From: Bubalus kerabau
Taxonomy: Eukaryota > Chordata > Mammalia > Artiodactyla > Bovidae
Reading direction: 5' to 3'
Assembly (NCBI RefSeq): GCF_029407905.1
Contig: NC_073634.1
Span: 21,093,501 to 21,157,500, forward strand
DNA length: 64,000 nt
Position numbers and translations under genes: made by a program. Below, piece after piece: positions 1-11,680 of this stretch (within the stretch, counting starts at the first letter, position 1; every line of letters starts with the position of its first letter). The notes under the pieces are model-generated. The model had not been told where the DNA came from. It made no database searches and was given only the letters and a program-made list of their open reading frames with translations.

Positions 1-261
1 TAAGTACTGCAAAAAGCTTTGATATGCACACCTAAATTGCTATAGACACAAAAAGTATTGAGTACTTTTGTCATTGTTAAGCACTCAGAATTTTCATCAT
101 TCTTCATCTGAGGAAATAGAGCCAAGAATTACAATAAAAACATTGTTCATGCTATAGACGAAATTTAACTTCAAAGCCACCAAACTGGATTATTGTGATG
201 AAATCTAGCCCTCAGTAAAATTATTTCACATGAAACAATTGTTTGTTTGTTTGTTTTTTGT
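1..261. other. AT-rich DNA with a short GTTT run
   Basis: No gene or recognisable repeat body is visible. The last 20 bases are a (GTTT)n run that abuts the tail of the next BovB element, so it may belong to its target site. Confidence 0.5.
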
Positions 262-997
262 TTCAGTTCAGTTCAGTTCAGTTCAGTCGTTCAGTCATGT
301 CTGACTCTTTGCAACCGCAAGGACTCCAGCATGCCAGGCCTCCCTGTCCACTACCAGCTCCCAGAGTTTACTCAAACTCATGTCCATCGAGTCGGTGATG
401 CCATCCAGCCATCTCATCCTCTGTTGTCTCCTTCTCCTCCTGCCTTCAATCTTTCCCAACATCAGGGTCTTTTAAAATAAGTCAGTTCTTTGCACCAGGT
501 GGCCTAAGTATTGGAGTTTCATCTTCAAACATCAGTCCTTCCAATGAATATTCAGGACTGATCTCCTTTAAGATGGACTGGTTGGATCTCCTTGCAGTCC
601 AAGGGACTCTCAAGAGTCTTCTCCAACACCACAGTTCAAAAACGCCAATTCTTCTGCACTCAGCTTTCTCCACAGTCCAACTCTCACATCCATACATGAC
701 CACTGGAAAAACCGTAGCCTTGACTAGACAGACCTTTGTTGGCAAAGTAATGTCTCTGCTTTTTAATATGCTGTCTAGGTTGGTCATAACTTTCCTTCCA
801 AGGAGTAAGAGTCTTTTAATTTCATGGCTGCAGTCACCATCTGCAGTGATATTGAAGCCTCCAAAAATAAAGTCAGCCACTGTTTCCACTGTTTCCCCAT
901 CTATTTGCCATGAAGTGATGGAACCAGATGCCATGATCTTCGTTTTCTGAATGTTGAGCTTTAAGTCAACTTTTTCACTCTCCTCTTTCACTTTCAT
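262..997 (-). mobile_element. BovB LINE, 5'-truncated 3' end
   Basis: BovB is an RTE-type retrotransposon whose single protein joins an APE-like endonuclease to a reverse transcriptase. This copy keeps only the C-terminal part of the protein and the short 3' tail of (TTCAG)n type at 262-285, which is the 3' end because the element runs on the minus strand. The minus-strand frame 482-1048 reads through typical C-terminal motifs such as LKLNIQKTKIMASG and FPVVMYGCESWT before stopping. The reverse transcriptase core and the endonuclease are absent, so it is dead on arrival. The upstream end meets a T-rich run near 997. Confidence 0.93.
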
Positions 998-1998
998 TTT
1001 TTTTTTTTGCTTATATCCTCTAATTGTTGATGAATTCATTGTTTTCATTATCTTGAATTATATACATATCATTCATTCAAAGACAATTTCTTAAAAATAC
1101 ATGTCTTCATGAAGGCTATATAGTACTGTACTATGTGCTTTTAAATCTTTACATAAATAAATGTTACTCTATCCCTCATTCTAACTTATTTAAGCTTTCA
1201 TATGGTTTTTAGCTCAATCAATGTTAATTAATAGATTTGTTCTTAACTGTGACTGCCTATAATACTTCATAGTTTGAAGATACTATAATTTATCACTCTC
1301 ATAGTTATGGGCATGTAAATATTTTCAACATTTCAATTATACAAACAATCTGGCAATGAGCATCCTCAAACCGATCTCCTGGTCTAGAGGAAGTAGAAAA
1401 AACTGTGAATTATTCCGTATTTATTGAAAAACCATTTAACAATAGTTGAACAATAATTGAATTAAGTGAAAATGTATCTATTAAGTAAAAGGAATCCCTT
1501 AGGTGAAGCTTAATTCTCTCTCCCTATTACATTGAGGGTGGACTAGACTTAGTAACGCACTTCCAAAGACTAAAGTAAGTAATGGGAAAAACAGTATCTT
1601 TACAGTGTGAAAACTTGAAAAACACGGGCTTTGTGATGAAGTAATGAAGGTTAACATAACTAGAAATGTCATGTGAATATTATGTATCATCCCCAAATCA
1701 TGTGACAAGAAGGGTGCTTGACATGTCTTTTCAAATACTCTCAACTCCAGTCTTGACATAAGAACAACAGACAAACCCAGATATAGGGACATTCTACAGG
1801 ACAGCTAACCAGTACTTCCCAAGACTGCCAAGGTTATGAAAATAAGCAAAGATTGAGAAATCATCACAGATGTGAAGTTACTGAGGAAATGTGACAACAA
1901 AATGTAATATAGTAATGTGTAATGTAAAACAGAAAGACCACATTAGGAGAGGGTATCAATATAAAAACCAGTGAAATCCAAATAAATTTGAGACTGTA
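998..1998. other. AT-rich DNA, possible old L1 trace
   Basis: No gene is seen. About 1265-1370 faintly resembles the 3' part of an ancient L1 on the minus strand (wording equivalent to 'acaaacaatctggcaatgag'), but this is too diverged to assign by eye. The minus frame at 1499-1792 has no recognisable domain. Confidence 0.4.
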
Positions 1999-3280
1999 TT
2001 AGGTTGGTGCAAAAGTAATTGTAGTTTTGCTTTGTTGAACTTTGCCATTTGTTATCAAAATACATTCTAAATAAATGTATTTATGTTGCATATAATTTTA
2101 ATGCACATTTTTCACTGTATTTTTTTTTTTTTTGCTAATGGCATTACTTGCTGTTTATTTTGTATTTAGACTATAGAAATGATACACAAAAAGCAAACTC
2201 AAGTGATTTTTTTTTTTATTTGAACTCAAAATGAGTTGTGAAGCAACGGAGACAACACACAACATCAACAATGCATTTGGCCCAGGAACTGTTAACAAAT
2301 TACAGTGCAGTGGTGGTTCAAGAAGTTTTGCAAAGGAGACGAGAACCTTGAAGATGAGGAGCACAGTGGCCGGCAACTGGAAGCTGACAACGACAAACTG
2401 AGGGGAATAATCAAAGCTGATTCTCTTACTACTACACAAGAACTTGTAGAAGAACTCAATATCGACCATTCTATGGTCATTTGACATCTGAAGCAAATTA
2501 GAAAGATGAAAAAGCTCAATAAGTGGGTGCCTCCTGAGCTGAAAAAAATTTAAAAAATCATCATTTTGAAGTGTCATCTTTTCTTATTCTATGCAGCAAT
2601 AATAAACCATGTCTCCATTTGGTTGTGACATGTGATGAAAAGTGGATTTTATATGACAACTGGTGATGACCACCTCAGTAGTTGGACCAAGAAGAAGCTC
2701 CAAAACACTTCCCAAAGCCAAACTTGCACCCAAAAAAGATGATGGTCACTGTTTGGTGGTCTGCTTCTGGTCTGATTCACTGCAGCTTTCAGAATTCCAG
2801 CAAACCACTACATCTGAGAAGTAATGCTCAGCAAATCAATGAAATACACCAAAAACTGCAATGCCTGGAGCTGGCATTGGTCAATAGAAAGGGCCCAACT
2901 TTTCTCCATGACAATGCCCAACCACACATCAAACAATCAACTGTTCAAACGTTGAATAAATTGGGCTATGAAATTTTGCCTCATCTGCCATATTCACCCA
3001 ACCTCTTGCCAACTGACTACCACTTCTTCAAGCATCTCAACAACTTTTTGCAGGGAAAATGCTTCCATAACCAGCAGGAGGCAGAAAATGCTTTCCAAGA
3101 GTCCACTGAATGCTGAAGCACATATTTTTATGCTACAGGAATAAACTAATTTATTTCTCATTGGAAAAAATGTGTTGATTGTAATGGTTTCTATTTTGAT
3201 TAATAAAGATGTGTTTGAGCCTAGTTACAATTATTTAAAATTCACGGTCTGAAACTGCAATTGCTTTTGTACCAACCTAA
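1999..3280 (+). mobile_element. mariner DNA transposon, nearly complete
   Basis: This is a Tc1/mariner element of the Hsmar1-like (cecropia) type, 1282 bp long, close to the usual mariner length of about 1.3 kb. The left end begins TTAGGTTGGTGCAAAAGTAA and the right end is its inverted match ending TTACCAACCTAA-like at 3261-3280 (written on the plus strand as ttttgtaccaacctaa). A TA dinucleotide lies directly outside each end (1997-1998 and 3281-3282), the standard mariner target duplication. Both termini and the full internal length are present, so this is a decayed full-length copy rather than a MITE. Confidence 0.93.
2172..3170 (+). pseudogene. mariner transposase pseudogene (DD34D)
   Basis: The transposase cuts and pastes the element by recognising its terminal repeats. 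The N-terminal DNA-binding half is readable from about 2308 (QWWFKKFCKGDE, then a second helix-turn-helix-like stretch ending in an in-frame stop near 2482). The reading frame shifts between about 2577 and 2634. The catalytic half is in one frame: CDEKW with its Asp codon at 2634-2636, HDNAQPH with Asp at 2910-2912, and PTDYHFF with Asp at 3015-3017. The last two are separated by exactly 34 residues, which defines DD34D mariners. Three stops lie between the first Asp and codon 2682. The gene is non-functional, but the triad codons are unchanged. Confidence 0.9.
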
Positions 3281-4901
3281 TAGTTAGTAGTAATATATCT
3301 ATCTCAGTGTTCATTGTGACAAAAAATCACAGTAATATTAGATGCTGACAATGGGAGAAAATAGGCAAGGAGAATACAGGAACTCCACTATCTTCGGATG
3401 TTCTCTGTAATCCAACCATTATTCCTAAACAAGAGGTTATTTAAAATGATAGATCTCCAGGGTGGGGGGGGGGGTGCGGAGCAGTGTGTTTCTTTAGGTT
3501 TGGTTTTTTTTTTTCTGTTTTTAAATTTTGCATTCGTCATCTGGTTCCATCCTTCCAGATTTTTAAGATAAAGAGATACAGGAATTCTTATGATCTTATC
3601 TCCTTAATCTTCTTCTAGCATCAATTAGCTTTTCTTGCTATCCATTTCCCAGTCTGTGGCCCATTAATAGCCTCTAGATTAGACAAGAGGCTGGAAGAAG
3701 GGTAAAACAATAGTAGGAGAAATTCAGATCCCACAGGAACTGGACTGTGTTCAGACTCTCATTTTCAGAAGACCATTTCTACTATCTCTAACTTGGGATT
3801 GTAAAACAATAACCTAACCACCGATTCTAAAGTTACTATAAAAATGTTTCCTTGTGCTTTAAAAATAAGTATAATTAAAAGGTAAATAGTAGATTTCAGG
3901 CTATATACCTATAAAGTAGTGTTTGCTTTTGTGTACTGATTGATTTAAAACTCTCTTACTGTATCTAATGCATGTCAGTTATTCAACAAAATACTTCAGC
4001 AAAGAACCAAGCTAAAATTAACAAAATGTACAATCTCATATCTTTGTTTCATGATTGCTACTTGTAATTAAATTATTTTGTTTTATAAACCTCTATGCCA
4101 CACTTTTATTCTTGATATGCTGTCCATCTGAATGATGATTGCCAGGATTCCCAAAGTATCCATGAAACAGATGCCAATCTATGTAACTCTTCTAGTTATA
4201 TCAGGGCACAGCCGAGAAAGTACCACCTCCCAATATATTCTATAATTTGGATCAAAACTCTTCAATATTTACTCCTAAACCTAGTATGGCAAGGAAAATA
4301 ATGATACCCTTTGCCAATGCACATAGTGGAATCAGAAAAGTCAGACCATCCTTCTGCCACTATGGCAAATTCCAACATTTTGTGCCTTTTCCCCCATTTC
4401 AATCTGCTCTTTGGAGAAACTGGGTCATTTGCCCTTTGGATTTCATACAGGCTGGGTTTTGCTAATTGCATTCCATGGTGTTAACTTGTTCATCCAAACT
4501 GCCCAACTATCTGAATTTCTTCTGTAAAAATAAACTTCCCCATAACTATTTTGGTTATCTTGGAGCTACAGTTCCTACAGTAAAGGGAAACCAGACAATT
4601 TTTTTATTCTTTCTCTATTTGTCAGGTTTTCAAAAATAATGAATTGGTTTCCTAGCATCCTTCAAATATGTTAATGAACATTGTCCTTTTTTATGATGAT
4701 TATGAATGAACTTGTGGATTAAAGTGAATTTGAAATGTTTTAATCAATTTCTTTTGTTGTAATCATATTCAGTGATCCAAATTTGGTCAATGGACTGGAA
4801 GTAAGTTGGCTCTTGAGTCCTTTGACCCAATTTAGAACTTGTTGATAGCTTCCTTTTTTCATGGTAATGAGAAAATTCTCCAGAGGCTTTTGGAATTTCC
4901 T
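3281..4901. other. unassigned AT-rich DNA
   Basis: No gene or confidently named repeat. A G-run lies at about 3462-3474 and a T-run at 3506-3515. The short frames near 4247-4471 lie on both strands over the same bases and show no domain. Confidence 0.4.
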
Positions 4902-4913
4902 AGATCTGGAATC

Positions 4914-5189
4914 TGGAGAAAGCAATGGCACCCCACTCCAGTACTCTTGCCTGGAAAATCCCATGGATGGAGGAGCCTGGTGGGCCACAGTCCATGGGGT
5001 CGCTAAGAGTTGGACAAGACTGAGCGACTTCACTTTCACTTTTCAGTTTCATGCATTGGAGAAGGAAATGGCAACCCACTCCAGTGTTCTTGCCTGGAGA
5101 ATCCCAGGGACAGGGGAGCCTCGTGGGCTGCCATCTCGTGGGTTGCACAGAGTCGGACACGACTGAAGCGACTTAGCAGCAGCAGCAGC
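4914..5189 (+). mobile_element. Bov-A2 SINE
   Basis: This is a dimer of two related Bov-A units, each starting with a GGAGAAGG-like box followed by 'cactccagt.ttcttgcctgg', joined by a 'ttcactttcact' linker. The tail is (AGC)n. Perfect 12-bp target duplications AGATCTGGAATC lie at 4902-4913 and 5190-5201, which fixes both ends. Bov-A SINEs are non-coding and are mobilised by BovB. Confidence 0.95.
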
Positions 5190-5201
5190 AGATCTGGAAT
5201 C

Positions 5202-5766
5202 AGACATTCCTTCAAAGTCCTAGTTCCTTTTAGTGAGACAGAATATTTAGAGACCACAAGCCAAGCATAATGGTGTCATTGTTTTTAGACCTTTTTAGTG
5301 AAAACGGTCAGGAAACAGTCATTGTTTCTAAACCTTATAGCCATGGTTTCCAGACCTTTTCAATAAAAAAGGCCAGGCGATAGTTTCTGATAAAACACTT
5401 CTTGAGTTCATACAGTTAATTCCAATTTAAACTTAGAACTTTGGGAATTTTAACTTCTTTAATCTTGTATATATTTCTTCTTTTTCCCATTCTGAAAATC
5501 TCATTTCTCAATGGCACCAATCTAATACATTTTTTTGCTTCATCACATGATACAAACATAACAGTCTCAGAATTGCAATCCCAATATTATACCAACGCAA
5601 TCACTGAAGAATACGTTTTAAGATGCCTTTTTGTCCTCAAGTTTATAGCACCTGGAATGCAATAAAGTAATCCCTTGATATACAGTTATGGTTAGCTATT
5701 ATTTTTCCATTTATTATTTATGAATCACTATAATTAAATTTTGTTTTATATATCATGTAAAACACA
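5202..5766. other. unassigned DNA with a degenerate internal repeat
   Basis: No gene. At about 5275-5390 a phrase of roughly 40-50 bases recurs imperfectly ('tcattgttt.tagacc', then 'tcattgtttctaaacc', then 'gtttccagacctttt'), as in an old tandem duplication. Confidence 0.35.
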
Positions 5767-5774
5767 TACAACTT

Positions 5775-5991
5775 ACCAAGTGGCACAAGTGGTAAAGAAC
5801 CCACCTGCAAATGTAGGAGACCTAAGAGACATGGGTCTGATCCCTGGGTTGGGAAGATCCCCTGGAGAAGGCAATGGCAAACTACTCCAATATTCTTGCC
5901 TGGAGAATCCCATGGACAGAGGAGCCTGGAGGGCTACAGTGTCTGGGGTCCCCAAAGAGTCAAACATGACTGAAGTGACTTAGCACAGATG
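5775..5991 (+). mobile_element. Bov-tA SINE
   Basis: A tRNA-derived head ('gtggtaaagaaccc', then a B-box-like 'tctgatccctgggt') is followed by a single Bov-A unit. Target duplications TACAACTT lie at 5767-5774 and 5992-5999. Confidence 0.92.
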
Positions 5992-6122
5992 TACAACTTT
6001 CAAAAATAAAATCTGCAAAACAAGTTACCTTCAGGAAAATCTAGTTTCTTTTTGCTTTCTCCCCTATTATGCCTATTTTCCTTTATAATTTATTTACATC
6101 TTTTAATTTATCATTGCATTTC

Positions 6123-6600
6123 TGTTACAGGGAGGAAGCTAATTCTGACTCCATGTTGGAAACTGTTTCTTTGACTTGCTTTTATTATTATATTCATACT
6201 CAATGGCTTTCCTGGAGGACCCTGCCCTTCTGCTTGAATATAAACTAAAATGCCTTTTTTCAGCTCATGGCAAGATAGTTTCTCCCTAACACATCCCTTC
6301 TGAAGGCTAGGCATTCCCTTGGAGATGTTTTGCAAGACTGAAGACCTTTTACTTTACTTCCCCACTGCATCTCCCTCTCTATTCTGCCTTTTGATTTTAG
6401 TTTCTCATTGATTCTTTCTCTCTGATCTATAAAAGAACCTGGCATCCAGATCCCAATAAGATGGTTATTTTGAAGTGCTAGCCTGCCATCTTCTCAGTCT
6501 GCTGGCTCCCTGATTAAAGTTTCTTCCTTGCTCAATACCTCATCTCTTGGATTCTTTGCCCTATTGTTCAGCAAACAAAGTGAGCTTGGACTCAGTAATA
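6123..6600 (+). mobile_element. probable solo LTR of an endogenous retrovirus
   Basis: The segment begins TGTTACAG and ends GTAATA, close to the inverted TGTTAC...GTAACA termini expected of an LTR. A TATA-like box (tataaaag) lies near 6427 and an ATTAAA polyadenylation-like signal near 6513, in promoter-to-R order. A 5-bp match (atttc) occurs at 6118-6122 and 6600-6604 and could be the target duplication if the LTR ends at 6599. No internal viral sequence adjoins it. The family is not named here. Confidence 0.55.
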
Positions 6601-6719
6601 TTTCCATATTTAAGGAGCATATGTCTATTAATCCACTTTGTTAGATGGAGAGACCAATTAATATATATTAGAATATGAATATATGCAATTTTCTCCACCA
6701 TGCTGTTTTCACTGAATAA

Positions 6720-7081
6720 TTTGGAGATTCCACAGTAGGAGTATTTGCAAATGCCCTTTATTGTTTTTACAACTGCAGATTACTCCATTCAGCACTATAT
6801 CAACATTGTTGGAGCAGATCCATATCAATGAACACAAAACTGTTTTATATTCCTTTGCTAATAGAAATAGATTTATAATGAGTCTTGTGCATACATCTAG
6901 TCATACCAATGTGGGTAGGATAAATTACTAGACATAGGATTGCTGGGTTAAGAGATAAAAGTATACCAAAAAAAAAATTTTTTTTTTTTTTTAAGATTTT
7001 GCCAAATTCTTTCTTTTGGGGATTTAGATTATAACATTTTGCATGCACTTAAGCAATATATTCATGTACTTACTTCCTTAC
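6720..7081 (-). mobile_element. ancient L1 remnant, 3' part (left piece)
   Basis: The plus strand carries the phrase order typical of the antisense of a mammalian L1 ORF2 end: 'attactccatt', then 'gataaattactagacataggattgctgggtt', then 'ttgccaaattctt'. It is strongly diverged and broken by an A/T-run. It stops exactly where the retroviral LTR begins, and related L1 text resumes after the provirus at about 15985. Confidence 0.6.
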
Positions 7082-7464
7082 TGTTAGGTAGGTAGAATAA
7101 GAAAAAGGAGTCCAAAATGGCAGTGGCTAAAAGACAAAGAAAGGAAAAGCCCACAAAAATGGAACAAAAAAATATCTGAGGACCACAGTGAGAACTTCAG
7201 GTGAAACAAACGTGCTCCTTTCTTGGCTAGCCCAGTTTGCATAGGGCAGGCTCAAGAGGGGGAGAAGACAAATGAATAAAAGGAGGAAGCCAAAATGGAT
7301 TGAGTCTCTCCTTTGGGGTCGGCCCACCCTCACACCTCACGGGTGTACTTCCCTTTGCTTGCCGAATAAAACTGAGCTGTAATCAAGCAGTAACACTGGT
7401 CTGCCATTTCAAGTATTTGCTGCAGCAAGACAGAACCGAGGAAATTACACACTCCCCTGACACA
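7082..7464 (+). repeat. 5' LTR of the endogenous retrovirus
   Basis: The LTR begins TGTTAGG and ends ...ACACA, two bases before the primer site. It holds a TATA-like 'aataaaagg' near 7275 and an intact AATAAA at 7365-7370, followed by an R/U5-like stretch. Compared with the 3' LTR I count very roughly one difference in eight positions by eye, so the insertion is old. Confidence 0.9.
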
Positions 7465-7466
7465 CC

Positions 7467-7484
7467 TGTTGCCGTGACCCGGAG
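7467..7484 (+). promoter_or_regulatory. retroviral primer binding site, tRNA-His-like
   Basis: TGTTGCCGTGACCCGGAG directly follows the 5' LTR. It fits the 3' end of tRNA-His best, with about three mismatches to the usual site. It would prime minus-strand DNA synthesis. Confidence 0.7.
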
Positions 7485-8250
7485 GTAACCTAGCTGAAGC
7501 AATCTCGGCTCAGCCCCCATGAGGCGGAGGCCAAGCACAGCAGAAGCCCAACTCAGAGACAGTTTACTCGATGGAAGCTGAACGTGAAGAAAACCCAGTG
7601 CAGTAGAAGTGACAAGCAGCCCAGTGTGCTGGCAACCAGAACAGCAAAAACAAACTCAGCAGAAAGCTCACATGGCTCAGTCTCAGATTCCAAAGACCTC
7701 CAGTTAAGGTAGGAGGTCCTAACCCCAATGCCTGGAAGGACATATGGCTAACAAAATCTTAATTCCTTTACAACCTCTCATTTCTTATTTCCTTGAAGCC
7801 TCTGTAAACAGTCCAGCAACAGTGGTGCAATTGAGGACTCTGGCAGGGGCTACTCCCCAGTGGGTCCCAAAGGCTCTACTATCTGCTGTGCCTTAGTAGC
7901 TGTTGCCCAAGTGGGTGAGGGTTCCTCTGTCCTTAATCTCCTTTGTGCCAAAGATCAGGCTAATGAAAATTTTGGGCACAGGTTAGGCACTTAGCAGTTT
8001 TTCCAGCAGGTTATGAAAGGGGTTCTTCAGAACGTTTTTCCCTCTGCTTTTTCCTCCCATCCTTCAGCTCCTCTCTCCATCTGTGCCACTGTTTACAAAG
8101 TATTGGGCAGGTCATCATCTTTCCATTTCTGAAAGTTGTGTTTGAAACTGTTTACCTAAGATTGGGACTCAAACTCATGAGGTAGAGACTCTGTGCTATG
8201 CTTAGTCACTTAATCGTGTCTGGCAGGGACTTAAACATGGCCAAAACCCA
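7485..8250 (+). other. retroviral leader and unrecognised gag 5' part
   Basis: Between the primer site and the nested LTR there are no long open frames. The text is presumably the viral leader and the start of gag, but I see no matrix motif. A fragment at 8197-8220 resembles the end of a Bov-A unit. Confidence 0.4.
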
Positions 8251-8815
8251 TGGTGCCTGGTTTCAGGACCTAATGAAACTCAGGTTCATGATGCCTCATT
8301 GCAAAAAATTCAGCGAAAGACACAGTGAGGTAAGAGGTAGATTTGTTTGGATTCAGAGAGAAGCACACTCCAAGAGTGTGGGCCATCACAGAGGGTGAGT
8401 GTGGTGACCATGAAATGTGGTGTGGTTAGTTTTTTATGGGCTGGATAATTTCATATGCTAATGAGTGGGAGGATCATTCCAACAATTGGGGAACCACCCA
8501 CTCCTTGGTCTTTTGATAGTACCTTGGAACTGTCCTCTGGGTGTGTTACTCAGCTTGCAGATTGAGGATCAAGGTTTAGTTGAATTTGATTTGTCTGCTA
8601 TCCTGGACCCATCTGATTTTAATCAGTTTATGTTATGCCCTTGGGCTATCTCATTCTTTCAAAAGTTGTGCCCTGCCCCCTTCCCTCCTGTTTCATGCTC
8701 TTTTCCTGAGCCCCTTCCAAGCCCACAATGTTGCCTCTACAATCTTCTGGAGAGACAACCAGAAAATAGCTGGCCCTTGGGAGGGAAATACAGTAATATC
8801 CAATTCCTCTAGATA
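8250..8815 (-). mobile_element. LTR of a second endogenous retrovirus, nested, minus strand
   Basis: Read on the minus strand the segment has a promoter-like order: 'cattagcatatgaaatt', a TATA-like 'cccataaaaaac' (about 8434-8445 in plus coordinates), and a U5-like end 'gaaaccaggcacca' near 8250. This is the layout of a gammaretrovirus-type LTR. No internal viral sequence of the same orientation is seen, so it looks like a solo LTR inserted into the older provirus. Exact ends and the target duplication are uncertain. Confidence 0.6.
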
Positions 8816-8816
8816 T

Positions 8817-9098
8817 TCCGGAGAAGGCAATGGCACCCCACTCCAGTACTCTTGCCTGGAAAATCCCATGGATGGAGGAGCCTGGTAGGCTGCAGTCCAT
8901 GGGGTCGCTAAGAGTCAGACACGACTGAGCGACTTCACTTTCACTTTTCACTTTCATGCATTGGAGAAAGAAATGGCAACCCACTCCAGTGTTCTTGCCT
9001 AGAGAATCCCAGGGATGGGGGAGCCTGGTAGGCTACCATCTATGGGGTCACACGGAGCCAGACACGACTGAAGTGACTTAGCATAGCATAGCATAGCA
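8817..9098 (+). mobile_element. Bov-A2 SINE with an AGCAT-type tail
   Basis: Two Bov-A units in tandem, linked by 'ttcactttcacttttcact', end in (AGCAT)n rather than the common (AGC)n. It sits at the edge of the nested LTR inside the retrovirus. A clear target duplication was not found. Confidence 0.9.
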
Positions 9099-9378
9099 AT
9101 CCCCCTAACAGAACCAGATAACCAACTCCTTTCTCATTAATTCTGTTATTAACTAAAGTAGGTCTATGACAATGAAGTGTTTACCATTGGAAATACCCTA
9201 AACTGCCCTTATGGAAGACTAGGGGAGGAAATCAGTGACTTACATTCCCTCAGAGCAATAAGAGGATAAGTGTTATGGCTATTTCACCAGGTACTCAGTC
9301 TCAGGGAACAGGTTTGGATCTTTACATCATGATATCTATTCCCATCTGCGGTGGACAAACTGGCAATGAGTTAAGATT
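9099..9378 (+). other. unassigned retroviral or LTR-derived DNA
   Basis: This lies inside the provirus and has no readable viral protein. It may be more of the nested LTR or old gag. Its last 11 bases are the left target duplication of the BovB that follows. Confidence 0.35.
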
Positions 9379-11680
9379 CACTTCAGTTTAGTCACTCAGT
9401 TGTGTCCAACTCTTTGCAACCCCATGGACCACAGCACACCAGGCCTTCCTGTCCATCACCAACTCCCAGAGTTTACTCAAACTCATGGCCATTGAGTCAG
9501 TTATGTCATCCAACCATCTCATCTCTGTTGTCTCCTCCTCTCATCTTCAATCTTTCCCAGCATCAGGGTCTTTTTAAATGAGTCATTTCTTCCCATCGGT
9601 GGCCAAAGTATTGGAGTTTCAGCTTCAGCATCTGTCCTTCCAATGAACATTCAAGACTGATTTCCTTTAAGATGGACTGGTTGGATCTCCTTGTAGTCCA
9701 AGGGACTCTCAAGAATCTTCTCCAACATCACAGTTCAAAATCATCAATTCTTCAGCACTCAGATTTCTTTATAGCCCAACTCTCATATCCATACATGACT
9801 ACTGGAAAAACCATAGCCTTGAATAGACGGACTTTTGCTGGCAAAGTGATGTCTCTGATTTTTAATATGCTGTCTAGGTTGGTCATAACTTTCCTTCCAA
9901 GGAGTAAGTGTATTTCTATTTTGTGGCTGCAATCACCATCTGCAGTGATTTTGGAGCCCCCCAAAATAAAGTCTTCCATGGTTTCCACTGTTTCTCCATC
10001 TATTTGCCATGTAGTGATGAGACCAGATGCCATGATCTTTGTTTTCTGAATGTTGAGTTTCAAGCCAACTTTTTCACTCTCCTCTTTCACTTTCATCAAG
10101 AGATTCTTTAGTCCTTCTTCACTTTCTGCCATAAGGGTGGTGTCATCTGCATATCTGAGGTTATTGATATTTCTCTAGCAATCTTGATTCCAGCTTGTGC
10201 TTCATCCAGTCCACCGTTTTTCATGATGTACTCTGCATATAAGTTAAACAATATGCAGCCTTGATGTATTCCTTTTCCTATTTGGAATCAGTCTGTTGTT
10301 CCATGTCCAGTTCTAACTGTTGCTTCCTGACCTGCATATAGGTTTCTCAAGAAGCAGGTCAGGTGGTCTGGTATTCCCATTTCTTTCAGAATTTTCCACA
10401 GTTCATTGTGATCCACACAGTCAAAGACTGGCATAGTCAATAAAGCAGAAATAGATGTTTTTCTGGAACTCTCTTGCTTTTTCCATGATCCAGCGGATGT
10501 TGACAATTTGATCTCGGGTTCCTCTGCCTTTTCTAAAACCAGCTTGAACATCTGGAAGTTCACGGTTCACATATTGTTGAAACCTGGCTTGGAGAATTTT
10601 GAGCATTACTTTGCTAGCATGTGAGATGAGTGCAATTGTGCAGTAGTTTGAGCATTATTTGGCATTGTCTTTCTTTGGGATTGGAATGAAAACTGACCTT
10701 TTCTGGTCCTGTGGCCACTGCTGAGTTTTCCAAATTTGCTGGCATATTGAGTGAAGCACTTTTACAACATCAGCTTTTAGGATTTGAAAGAGCTCAACTG
10801 GAATTCCATCACCTCCACTAGCTTTGATCGTAGTGATGCTTTCTAAGGCCCACTTGACTTCACATTCCAAGATGTCTGGCTCTAGGTGAGTGATAACACC
10901 GTGATTATCTGGGTCATGAAGATCTTTTTTGTACAGTTCTTCTGTTTATTCTTGCCAGCTCTTCTGAATATCTTCTGCTTCTGTTAGGTCCATACCATTT
11001 CCTTCCTTTATTAAGCCCATCTTTGCATGAAATGTTCCCTTGGTATCTCTAATTATCTTGAAGAGACCTCTAGTTTTTCCCATTCTATTGTTTTCCTCTT
11101 TCTTTGCATTGATCACTGAGGAAGGCTTTCTTTCCTCTCCTTGCTATTCTTTGGCACTCTGCATTCAAATGGGCATATCTTTCCTTTTCTCCTTTGTTTT
11201 TGGCTTCTCATCTTTTTACAGCTATTTGTAAGAGACAAATAGACAACAACACAAGAGAAGCCTCTACACGTGGACATCACCAGATGGCAAACACCAAAAT
11301 CAGATTGATTATATTCTTTGCAGCCAAAGATGGAGAAGCTCTATACAGTCAGCAAAATAAGACCCGGAGCTGACTGTGGCTCAGATCATGAACTCCTTAT
11401 TGCCAAATTCAGACTTAAATTGAAGAGAGTAGGGAAAACCACTAGATCATTCAGGTATGACCTAAATCAAATCCCTAACGATTATGTAGTGGAAGTGAGG
11501 AATAGATTAAAGGGACTAGATCTGATAGACAGAGTGCCTGATGAACTATGGATGGAGGTTCATAACATTGTACAGGAGACAGGAAGCAAGACTATCCCCA
11601 AGTGGGGGGATGAGGTGGGGGGGGGGAATGCAAAAATGCAAAATTGTTGTCTGAGGAGGCCTTACAAATAGCTGTGAAAA
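9379..11680 (-). mobile_element. BovB LINE with an inverted 5' segment (twin priming)
   Basis: The 3' part (9379-11228) is BovB on the minus strand from its tail up to the start of the linker before the reverse transcriptase. From 11229 to 11680 the text is BovB on the plus strand and encodes the part just upstream (PDGK-like region, RPGADCGSDHELL, then the EEALQIAVKR-type segment). The two parts overlap by about 25 bases in element coordinates. Identical 11-bp target duplications GAGTTAAGATT flank the whole composite at 9368-9378 and 11681-11691, so both parts arrived in one event. The reverse transcriptase YADD motif is intact (codons at 10142-10153) but other lesions disable the frame. Confidence 0.95.

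Noticed and set aside
573..950. Plus-strand frame MDWLDLLAVQGTL..., repeated in similar form at about 9.7, 34.3 and 51.5 kb
   Set aside because: It is the antisense of the BovB coding region. The recurrence comes from repeat copies, not from a gene family.
482..1048. 188-residue open frame on the minus strand as a possible gene
   Set aside because: It is the C-terminal part of BovB with non-element sequence at its start.
5170..5190. (AGC)n run as a trinucleotide microsatellite
   Set aside because: It is the normal 3' tail of Bov-A2. The same tail occurs in the other Bov-A2 copies.
5775..5850. tRNA gene at the heads of Bov-tA SINEs
   Set aside because: The A and B boxes belong to the SINE promoter. 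There is no complete tRNA fold or 3' end.
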